Shown here: positions 28,617-37,485 of the stretch, one piece after another
How positions within the stretch are numbered: position 1 is the first letter of the stretch
Layout: every line of letters begins with the position of its first letter
Source of the DNA: Salvia splendens
Lineage: Eukaryota > Streptophyta > Magnoliopsida > Lamiales > Lamiaceae
Reading direction: 5' to 3'
Length of the DNA: 64,000 nt
Assembly (NCBI RefSeq): GCF_004379255.2
Contig: NC_056037.1
Location: forward strand, 37,483,012 to 37,547,011
The notes under the pieces: model-generated
The model's input: only the letters and a program-made list of their open reading frames with translations
The model's database searches: none
Told to the model about the DNA's origin: nothing
Made by a program: the position numbers and the translations under genes

Positions 28617-31516
28617 ATGTCTTCTTCTTCTTCTTCGGTGTCGGGTAGCGGTAGGAAAGGGGATAAGGGGTCTTCTAGCCGGAAAGAATCCGGGGAGAAG
28701 ACCGTAGAGTATTTTCACAGTATCTTGAGTAAGGATACTGTGATATCCCTTCACGAGAAATATTTTTTACCTGGGGGGAAGGCGGTGGTTCCCGACGATG
28801 ATCATAGGGCTAACGACCCGCCGGAGGGTTATGCCACCGTTTACGAAGCCTGCTTAGAATGCGGGCTTCGTTTTCCTCTTCCCCCACCTTTTGTAGAGCT
28901 TCTTGATTTTTTTCAACTCCCTTTAGGTCAGGTGACTCCGAACTCTTGGAGGCACTTATCGGCTTTTGCTGCCGAACTGCGTAGGCTAGATAAGGATCTG
29001 TCTCTGAGGGCAATCCTTAATTTTTTCCAGTTTAAAAGGAAGGGATCTTGGTTTTACTTGATCCCCTTACAGCCTTTTAGGGCCTTCTGCAAAACCAAGT
29101 GGCCGAAATGGCAAAACCGTTTCTTTTTTTATAATAGGACTTCGGCTCCGGGCTTTCCTTGGAGAAGGCCGAAGTCCGTGATTCCCCATCCTCGGTTAGA
29201 ACCGTTGGCCGAGCTCGAGGGCGAGCTCAATAAGATTCCTATGATTAGGAAACAGTATTCGGAAACTGAGCTCGTCAAGGGCGACCTCGTGTTCAATATC
29301 TCGTCTTCGGACGAAGAGGCCGAGGGTGAGGATTTCTCTTTATCTTTATGCTCTACTGCTTTAACGAAGAAAACTAACCTTGTTTTCTTGCTTTTTGGCA
29401 GTGTTCATGCTGAATAAGGCTATCCGAAAGTCCTCCGAGCTTGAGGAGCCGGAGAAAGAGAAGGCTACCAGCTCGGCGCCTGATGCCGAGAAGAATCCGA
29501 AGAGGCAAAAGACCTCTTCGGGTCCAAAGAAGCCGGAGTCGACTTCGGCAAGTAGGAAGGGGAGGACCCAGAAGCCCCCGAGAGCGCCAGAGAAAGACGT
29601 GGTCTTGGCGCCTCCTTCGGAGCATATCTGTGAGCCATTTTTATGGCCCACGGACTTCGCCGAGGTGAATTGTCTTCTTGATTCTTTGGCCTGGCTTCTG
29701 TCCTGTATTTTTGGTGCCCTCTGTTGACTTTTTTCCTTATCCATTTTCAGAGGAACGATATGCTCTCCAAGCTCGTCGCCGTCGAACTCTCCAAAGCGTC
29801 CAATGACTATGCCGAGATGCAGAGGAAGTTGGCGGCTGCTTGTCATCGGGCCGAACAGGCTGAGGCTAAATTTGAGAAGGCCAGAGCTGCTAGGATTTCG
29901 GCCCAGGATGAAGCTCAGTTTGCCAAAAACCAGCTCGTCATCCAGCGAGAGCAGGCGAAGCGGAGCGATGCTGCTGCCGTGGTTGCCCAAGGGGAGGCTC
30001 TCCGTGTTTACACGGAGAAACTCTTTTTGAGCAGCCAGTTCTCGGCCTTTGTCGGTAGCCTGGTAAGGCTAATTGCCGATAAGGGCGAGCAGGGGGCCGA
30101 TGTCGTGCTGCCTCTGTACAGCCGAGAGATAGCAGCTCGGCTTCAGAATCTGCCGCTCCTTGAGGAGCTCGCTTCATCCTCGGTCCTGCTTTCTGCAGAC
30201 CGAGTCCGGAGTTGTCGAGCTGATCGGGACGAGAACCTGGAGGCTATCTTTGCCTCCGTGGGACCCGTTTCACCCGCTTCGACTTACAACGGAGAGGGTG
30301 AGGCCGAGCCGCTGGAGCGGGAGGCCGAAGTCGAGCGAGCCGGGCATCCGGAGAAGGAAGCCGATCAGGAGACGCAGCAGATCGGCTACGGTGGCGCCGA
30401 GCAGGCTGAGGAGAGCAAGGAGGCAGAGGCTGAAGCTGAAGCAGATGAGAAGGAAGCTGAACCTCACCGAGAAGGTGGAGACGAAGCTAGCGAAGTATGA
30501 TTTCGTCTCCCTTCTCTTAGTTTAGTTTCTTCCTTTATGTAAAATGGCCTTGAAGCCCTCCTTGTATAGAAAAATTTTTTTCTTATGAATGAAAAAATTC
30601 TTCTTTCTGCTCTTGTGTCTTCGTATAGCCTTTCGTACTCTCTTACTCCTGTTGTGGTTTACTACCTGCTCGGTAAGCTGAAATGCCGAACTGACGTAGC
30701 TGCTTTGTATTCTTAACTCTCAAGGAGCTGGAGATACTTCACTGGAAACGGCTGTACTCTTCGGCTTTAGACGAAGCTGAGAAAAGAGCTATAGCCGATC
30801 AGACGAAGAATGACGAGCTTCTGGCTCGTTTAGTGAAGCTGGAGGCCGATAATAAGGACTTAGAGTCCGATAAGAATGATCTGGAGGCCGAGCTGAATAC
30901 GACCATTGCTGAGAGGACTGCGTACGAGGATTACATCCGTGTGCGCGGGGGAATGACCATATCAGATGCTCAGAGTCGAGTTGACGAACTGTGGGAGGAA
31001 TATAATGTACTCCGGAGGAACAATGCGCTGGAGAGCTCGGCTTGCCAACAAGTCGTGACATCATTGCGGCGCTGGGCTTCTCGGTACAACATTGTTCTTT
31101 CTCGGCGCCCCTCCATAGAAAGATTCCTTCGGCATATCGCGCCAACAGATGCTCGCACTCCAGATCAAACCTCTGGTTCCCTTGTTCAAAATCCTACTCC
31201 CAGCCAACAACGAACTCCGGAACAGCCGAAAACGTCAAGACGAGAACGGGCTCAGGAGCAACCGGAATCGTCAAGACAGGGACGGACTGAAATTCGCCGA
31301 GGAGTTGTGACTATGAGCGAGCAAGATCAGCAGATGCTTATTGCAGAGACTCTTCATCGCCGAGGTGTTAGGACTTCTCGAGCTCGGGGAAGAGGCGTTG
31401 GGTCGAGGATAGCATCTCGTCGACCTGCTTATTCTTCATCTGCTCGGAACAACCGAAATCGGCTTCCAGAGGATTTTGCAGATAGGTGGCTTAACTTCAG
31501 CAACCCTGGACAGTAG
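28617..31516 (+). CDS. Antisense spliced gene inside the LTR element (835 aa, 'putative gypsy-type transposon' domain)
   Basis: The gene is encoded opposite to gag. Four exons are predicted: 28617-29325, 29402-29664, 29751-30494, 30725-31516. Donors (G/GTGAGG, GAG/GTGAAT, GAA/GTATGA) and acceptors (TTGGCAG, TTTTCAG, CTCAAG) keep one frame, giving 835 residues. The N-terminus is Ser-rich. Residues ~70-190 contain RFPLPPPFVELLDFFQ, LGQVTPNSWRHLSAF and FYLIPLQPFRAFCKTKWPKW, which I recognise as the plant 'transposase (putative), gypsy type' domain often annotated in repeat-rich genomes. It is followed by a basic Lys/Pro hinge, a long Ala/Glu coiled coil (AEMQRKLAAACHRAEQAEAK), an acidic repeat tract, a second coiled coil (KLEADNKDLESDKNDLEAEL) and an Arg-rich tail. 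No transposase catalytic residues are visible; function unknown. The last acceptor is the least certain. Confidence 0.7.
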
Positions 31517-31653
31517 AATAGTCCTTTGTAATAGCGTAACGCCATTTTGTAGGGTAGCGGAGTTGTGTGCCGAACAAGATTTGAAAATGAAATTTTGTTT
31601 TTGTTTTCGCTTCTAACACTGTGTATTTACAGCTTAGCGAAAAAATTTCATCG

Positions 31654-32092
31654 TACTTGTCCTCGGTCTTATGAAGTAAACTTCTTTGACCGGACTTGTC
31701 TTTGGTCTGATGAAATAAACATCTTTGACCGGACTCGTCTTTGGTCTGATGAAATAAACATCTTTGACCGGACTCGTCTTTGGTCTGATGAAATAAACAT
31801 CTTTGACCGGACTCGTCTTTGGTCTGATGAAATAAACATCTTTGACCGGACTCGTCTTTGGTCTGATGAAATAAACATCTTTGACCGGACTCGTCTTTGG
31901 TCTGATGAAATAAACATCTTTGACCGGACTCGTCTTTGGTCTGATGAAATAAACATCTTTGACCGGACTCGTCTTTGGTCTGATGAAATAAACATCTTTG
32001 ACCGGACTCGTCTTTGGTCTGATGAAATAAACATCTTTGACCGGACTCGTCTTTGGTCTGATGAAATAAACATCTTTGACCGGACTCGTCTT
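31654..32092. repeat. 39-bp tandem array (~11 copies) in the LTR element
   Basis: The unit is ACTCGTCTTTGGTCTGATGA plus AATAAACATCTTTGACCGG. Because 39 is divisible by three and the unit lacks stops in one frame on each strand, long repetitive open frames appear on both strands (MFISSDQRRVRSK repeated on the minus). It lies beyond the antisense gene's stop. Internal copies are virtually identical and the first copy is diverged. Confidence 0.95.
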
Positions 32093-32357
32093 TGTGTTCT
32101 AATTTGGCGATTTTCGTCGCCGGGATCGAACTTTCCCTTGTCCTAATTCGGCGAGTTTTATCGCGTGGATCGGACTTTCCCAGTTAACCGAAGTGGTCTT
32201 ATGCAGTAAACCTCTTTGACTAGACATGGTCGTCCTCGGTCTTATGAGGTAAACTGCTTTGACCGAACTTGGTCGTCCTAATTCGGCGAGTTTTATCGCG
32301 TGGATTGGACTTTCCCTTGTCCTAATTCAGGCAAGTTTTATCGCGAGAATCGGACTT

Positions 32358-32720
32358 TTGTTGCAGTTCGTTTCAGACGAAGTGCTTGATTCTTAAGCAG
32401 AATTGTGGTCTTGTATCCTCTTTAGAAGCTTTGACACACAATCGTGGGCTTGTTGCAGCTCGTTTCAGACGAACTGCTTGTTTAAGCTGAATTGTGGTCT
32501 TGTATCCTCTTTAGAAGCTTTGACACACAATCGTGGGCTTGTTGCAGCTCGTTTCAGACGAACTGCTTGTTTAAGCTGAATTGTGGTCTTGTATCCTCTT
32601 TAGAAGCTTTGACGCACAATCGTGGGCTTGTTGCAGCTCGTTTCAGACGAACTGCTTGTTTAAGCTGAATTGTGGTCTTGTATCCTCTTTAGAAGCTTTG
32701 ACGCACAATCGTTGGCTTGT
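32358..32720. repeat. ~89-bp tandem array (4 copies) in the LTR element
   Basis: The unit runs from TTGTTGCAGCTCGTTTCAGA to TTTGACACACAATCGTGGGC. Four near-identical copies are followed by a diverged end. Together with the 39-bp array it fills the space between the antisense gene and the integrase remnant. Confidence 0.9.
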
Positions 32721-32872
32721 ATGTTCTAAAAAGGGGATCAGCCTTTGAAGAACGAGATACCTCAGTTTTATTTGTAAGAGACGACACTCACATAGACAGA
32801 CACAACGCACGTAGAGACAAGAACAAGTAAAAAACAAAGAAAACACATAAGACTGACTGACCGGACTGTCTC

Positions 32873-33215
32873 TTACAAATGGAACTTCTTGAGGTTGGAA
32901 ACGTACCATGTTCGGGGTACTTGTGCTCCTGACGCGTGAGTCAATTTTTAAGACCCTTTGCCGAGGACTTCTGACACCCGATATGGACCTTCCTATGTGG
33001 GCTCGAGTTCGCCCAGCTTTTCTGCTCGGCTTACTTCGTTGTTTCTCAAGACGAGATCTCCCACTTGAAATTGCAGCTTCTTCACCCTTTGGTTGTAATA
33101 CCGGGCTACTTGCTCCTTGTACTTGGCTGCTTTTATGCAGGCCAATTCTCTTCTTTCTTCGGCCAGATGTAGTTCGGCTCCGGTGTGACTTCGGTCATTT
33201 CGCCGGCCTCTGATT
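32873..33215 (-). pseudogene. Integrase C-terminal remnant of the LTR element
   Basis: On the minus strand: HLAEERRELACIKAAKYKEQ, then VARYYNQRVKKLQFQVGDLV, LRNNEVSRAEKLGELEPT, a TAG where a Trp is expected, EGPYRV, a TAA, and finally PRTWYVSNLKKFHL with stop at 32873-32875. This is the usual end of Ty3/Gypsy pol in Tat-type elements. Two internal stops show it is dead. The rest of pol between gag and here is deleted. Confidence 0.8.
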
Positions 33216-33332
33216 CCGGCTGCTGTGATTGCTATGCTTGATGGTGCCGAACTGATTGCTCGGCACTTTTAAGCGCAATCTGCGAACACACTTGCTCTTT
33301 TTCGATCACCTCGGATGACCGCTATCTCTCCT

Positions 33333-34373
33333 TTAGTGGGGAAGGTGTTCGGCGAGGATGCCTCTGATCGCTATGACCGGGCTTCTTTTGTCTTCTCTAG
33401 ATGAGCTGTCTAAAGACCGTTTTCGACGGTCTGCCTCATCGGCACGAGAAAACTTGTCCGCAATGTCCCACATCTCTTGAGCTGTTTGCGGACCGCACTC
33501 CACGAGCTTTCTGTAGAGAGCTCCGGGCAGGATTCCATTTTGGAATGCCGAAATGACAAGTAGATCATTGAGATTATCTACCTGTAGGCATTCCTTATGG
33601 AATCTCGTCAGGAAGTCGCTGATCTTTTCGTCGCGACCTTGACGTATAGAAAGCAGCTGAGCCGAAGTATTTCGGGCTTCCGCTTTCTGAAAGAACCTCC
33701 TGTGGAAAGCATCCATCAGATCTCGGTAGGATCTAATGCTGCCTTGAGGAAGGCTGTCGAACCACCTTCTGGCGTTCCCGATGAGCAGCTCGGGGAACAG
33801 CTTGCACATATGGACCTCATTGAGACCTTGGTTCGCCATATTATACTGATAGCGTCCCAGGAAGTCATGAGGATCCACGAGTCCGTCATAGGTTATCGAC
33901 GGAGTTCGGTAGTTCTGTGGAAGGGGAGTTCGGGTAATATCGTCCGAGAACGGAGTCCTCAATACTCCGTACATGGCGAACCCGACATTTCTTCGGTATG
34001 GAGGAGATGGAGTTCTCCTGTGATTCCGGTACCGAGGATTCTTTCTTCTGGAAGACATGACACTACTGCGGTAGTGACTGTCTCGTATGGAGGGAGAGGG
34101 AGAATCCGCCGTTTTTGTCCCCGGCTGCTTTTGGCTTTTTTGCAGGAAGGTTAAGAATTCCTCCTGCTTTTCCGCCAAAAACAGCTTGACAGCCTCGTTC
34201 AAATCGGGCTGCTGGGAAGACTCGGTGTGACGGCTTTTGGAGCGGCTTGTTCCTCCACCATGAGAACTGGTGGTGGATTTATCCCTAGGCTGTTTTCCCG
34301 ACCTATGGGATGGATTGGCTTCCTCCTGGTTCTCACGGGCAGGAATACGGGTACTCTGCGATCTGGTATGCAT
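33333..34373 (-). CDS. gag: gag polyprotein of the LTR element (346 aa)
   Basis: This structural protein packages element RNA into virus-like particles. The N-terminal ~150 residues are basic and Ser/Arg-rich (MHTRSQSTRIPARE...). The retrotransposon gag domain spans about 165-310: YDGLVDPHDFLGRYQYNM, CKLFPELLIGNARRWFDSLP, SYRDLMDAFHRRF, LLSIRQGRDEKISDFLTRFH, QNGILPGALYRKL. No CCHC zinc knuckle is seen before the stop, so the C-terminal nucleocapsid part and pol were lost. The frame is otherwise unbroken, consistent with recent mobility. Confidence 0.85.
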   Translation of the reverse strand: MHTRSQSTRIPARENQEEANPSHRSGKQPRDKSTTSSHGGGTSRSKSRHTESSQQPDLNEAVKLFLAEKQEEFLTFLQKSQKQPGTKTADSPSPSIRDSHYRSSVMSSRRKNPRYRNHRRTPSPPYRRNVGFAMYGVLRTPFSDDITRTPLPQNYRTPSITYDGLVDPHDFLGRYQYNMANQGLNEVHMCKLFPELLIGNARRWFDSLPQGSIRSYRDLMDAFHRRFFQKAEARNTSAQLLSIRQGRDEKISDFLTRFHKECLQVDNLNDLLVISAFQNGILPGALYRKLVECGPQTAQEMWDIADKFSRADEADRRKRSLDSSSREDKRSPVIAIRGILAEHLPH

Positions 34374-34431
34374 TTTTTGGGTGGAAAAAATGGATCAAAA
34401 ATTCGCTTTATCACAAATTTTGTTCTCTGTT

Positions 34432-34449
34432 TCCCACAGACGGCGCCAG
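34432..34449 (-). other. Primer-binding site for minus-strand DNA synthesis
   Basis: TGGCGCCGTCTGTGGGAA on the minus strand begins about one base after the 5' LTR. It ends in the CCA-complement form (TGG) expected for a tRNA 3' end. It fixes the sense strand of the element. The exact tRNA was not determined. Confidence 0.75.
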
Positions 34450-35085
34450 TGATGATTCCGCGAATTTTTGATGATGATAAATGCTCGTAAAAATAAATTA
34501 CGACACAGAGAATTTTACGTGGTTCGATTTACTGAGGTAAATCTACGTCCACGGGGAGAAATGGGGGCAGGTTTGTATTGCTTGATCTGCGAATTACAGC
34601 TTACAACACAGACTTGCTATATGATTATTTCTCTAGAGAGATTCTAACCTCTTCTATCAGATCTAAGTTCTATTTATATAATGAACTCAGATCATGGCTT
34701 GCATCACCACCCCAAGTCGTGGATGTCGTGTAGGTTATGGCCTAAGATCGTGGGTGAAGCGTAGGTCATGGCCTACGATCGTGGCCTGAACTGACATCAC
34801 GTGGTAGTGGGTGTGTTGGACATCCTGTATGGGTCCACTAACTCCTTGTTCGGTCGAATACCGAGACCGAACTGCTTTGGTTGCCGATCTGAGAGTAGAG
34901 CTTGATGCCGACCTGAGAGCAGAGCTTGATTGGTTGGCTTTTACCGAGCTGTAGGCTGAGGCCGAACTCTTTGGTAATGCCGAACTCCTCCGAACTCTTT
35001 GGTAATGCCGAACTCATACTCCTCCTTGGGCTTTGGGCTGATGGGCCGTCACTGCTGTTGGGCTTGTTTAGTTCGTACCCCATCA
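34450..35085 (-). repeat. 5' LTR of the Tat/Retand-like element
   Basis: Read on the minus strand it begins TGATGGGGTACGAAC and ends GCGGAATCATCA. It contains a TATA box. Its sequence matches 27648-28283 at every position I compared. Confidence 0.95.
34671..34682 (-). promoter_or_regulatory. TATA box of the 5' LTR
   Basis: On the minus strand the sequence reads TTATATAAATAGAAC, a strong plant TATA box. It lies about 230 bp from the end of the LTR. Confidence 0.6.
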
Positions 35086-37485
35086 GTTTACATATATAAT
35101 CAGATACTAATCTCTATGCAATGTTATGTATAATTAATTTTAGCTTAGGCATAGTTTGGCAGATTAGTGAAACAATCCTAAGTTAAATTATCTTTATACA
35201 AATTATCTTAATAAATTTGATTAATAATCTATTCTACACATTTGGTAGACTATAGGAAATATTTGTTTTATTTTTTATGTTGTTTGATATGATTCTAAAA
35301 TAATAGAATAAAATAGGTGAAAGATAATATTATCCTTTTAATTAACTTTCATAGTAATTAGGGTTATTTTTAAAATTAGATAAGACGATGTGTTCTAACG
35401 TCTCCTTCTCCACTTCTCCATTCTCTCAACTATCCATTACTTATTTCTAAATATAGTAAACAGAACCGGGATTCCTATTCGCGGACGGAGGGAGTACTTT
35501 GCATTGGTATATCAAACACATTTTATTAGCCAAGGGATCCGAAGGTTTCAAGGATGCAATAATGAATGAGTTAGGCCGCAGAGAAATTGATCTTCTACTT
35601 CCCTATTTATATTTTTAATAAGCAAAGTCTACTAATCTCTACTTGTTTAATAGAAGTTGTTGAGGACTTTAACAAATTTCGGATGATCAGTCGAAGACTT
35701 GAACTAATCTTACAGATTCATAGCCCAATATATGTGAAACAGATCTTGAAACTCTTTTGCATGCGAGAATATATCTCCTTAAAAAATACTCCCTCCGTCC
35801 CCGAATAAGAGTCGCTAATTTCCATTTTAGGCCGTCCCCCATTAAGAGTCACTCTTCATTTTTACCATAAATGGTAGTATGCCCCACATTCCACTAACTC
35901 ACTCCACTCACATTTTATTATAAAACCAATATAAAAATGTGAGTCTCACATTTCACTAACTTTTACAACCAACTTTTCTCTACATTTCTTAAAACTCGTG
36001 CCCGGTCAAAGAGCGACTCCTATTAGGGGACGGAGGGAGTAGTACTCTCCGCCATTTAATTAAATAAGTCAATGAACTAATTGATGTAAAGACTATTGAT
36101 AGCCTAACGCTAAGGTCATTAAAATAATGTAAAGTAATTTTTCATGAAATTTAAATGGATTACACGGATGTAGAGAACAAAAAACAAATTATATCTATTA
36201 AAAAAATATCTTAATATGAGGGTATTTGTTCAAGAAATAGATTTGTCAAGTTTTAAAATCGAGGGAGATAAATAATCAGACCATGAAGACCAGATTATTT
36301 ATTTATCTATAATATGAGAGTTTATTATATCGGGTCCATCATTAATCATAGGCTTTAAAAATAAACAATTTATGCTACCAAATGATCAATAATGTATGTT
36401 AAATAGTCTAATCTACCATTATCATACCGTACTTGTTTGTTGATATTAGTAATATCATGTACTAGTATACTGGAACAATTTAATTTCGAAGAAATCTATA
36501 AAATAATTCAATTTTATGCAATCAAACATCAAACACTCTCGTAAAGTCAATGTTTGTATCGCGAATAACATTGCGCATCTATGTGATCCTTTCAATTGCG
36601 TAAAGGATATTTATTCATTGCGTATTTCGAATATCGACGTGTTTTTTTTCCTATGTGATATACGTTTAAATATTAGTGTAAATTTGATAAATCTCATGTT
36701 AAAATTTTTTTAAGAGTTAGTGCATGTTTTGTTTGGTTGTTGAGACACGCCCCCTATTCAGCATGGTATTCAATTCTTGTTACTTATTAATCTCATTATT
36801 CACGTGTGATTGATTTAGTCGATCAGATCGAGCGACAAGGAGGGAGGAGATGAATCTTAGGTCAAAGGGGCGGCGGAGGTCGACGGCGACCAATGAGAGA
36901 TAGTAGTATATCTCGAGATGGTTTCGGTCGGGTTTGAATGGGTTTCCAAAATGTTCAAGGCATGGATGAAATAATTAAGAATCAGTACTTGGTTTAAATT
37001 TGATTAAACTTCATTATTTTTGTTAAAATTTGCAACTTTATTTGTACATGAGCTTGAATTTGGAACTGTATAAGAGAGTAAGATGAGGAGAAGGATAAAT
37101 GGAATGTGTAAGGACGATTGTGTAATATCTGTATTTTCTGTAGAGAGATAAATCTAGGAGAAAAGAGAGGCAACACTGCCAAAACCATGATAGAAACCTA
37201 AAATAAAACTCCCATCTTCTTCATTTTCCCGTTGATTTCCAGCAAACATTCTCTCTGAAGCAAATTCAACAAGTTTTTGTATTGAGGATTTTTTTCTAGA
37301 TCCTTTCACCACAGATGTTATTTCCAGTGAATGATTTTTGATTCATCCACTCCAATTTCCCCTATTAATCAATTAATATCCAGAGGCAAACAATTTATAT
37401 TTCCCGAATTTGGCTTAATCTATGATCGCGTGAGGGTTGATCGATTTCGGAAAATTAATGCCTGATCGACCGGCGGCAGCAGTCG
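35086..37485. other. Spacer with one MITE; promoter and 5' UTR of the PHD-finger gene at the right
   Basis: AT-rich DNA with no supported gene, apart from the MITE at 35789-36039. The stretch 35097-35150 resembles 27590-27641 (ATAATCAGATACTA...), a small tandem duplication now separated by the LTR element. The 37190-37485 part is probably 5' UTR. Confidence 0.45.
35789..36039. mobile_element. Stowaway-like MITE (251 bp)
   Basis: Terminal inverted repeats CTCCCTCCGTCCCC and GGGGACGGAGGGAG are flanked by TA (35787-35788, 36040-36041). The inner pair GAGTCGCT.../...GAGCGACTC extends the TIR. Confidence 0.9.

Larger units (their letters stand above)
27648..35085 (-). mobile_element. Complete LTR retrotransposon, non-autonomous Ty3/Gypsy Tat/Retand-like, 7438 bp
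   Basis: Two 636-bp LTRs (27648-28283, 34450-35085) look identical by eye. Each is TG...CA bounded, and the element is flanked by the duplication GTTTA (27643-27647, 35086-35090). Sense is the minus strand: next to the right LTR is a primer-binding site (TGGCGCCGTCTGTGGGAA on the minus strand), and next to the left LTR a G-rich polypurine tract (TTTCGGGGGGGGTAG). Sense content is a gag frame and a stop-containing integrase C-terminus; protease, RT, RNase H and the integrase core are absent. The opposite strand carries an intact spliced gene, and two tandem arrays lie between. gag, PBS type, antisense gene and arrays match the Tat/Retand/Ogre group. The lineage is inferred, since RT is missing. 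Confidence 0.9.

Noticed and set aside
29361..29990. 209-codon minus-strand frame in the LTR element as a possible sense-strand pol piece
   Set aside because: It has no RT, RNase H or integrase motif and is the complement of the low-complexity hinge and coiled-coil exons of the antisense gene.
31565..32146. 193-codon plus-strand and 134-codon minus-strand repetitive proteins
   Set aside because: The 39-bp unit is a multiple of three without stops in one frame per strand; openness follows from repetition and does not show coding.
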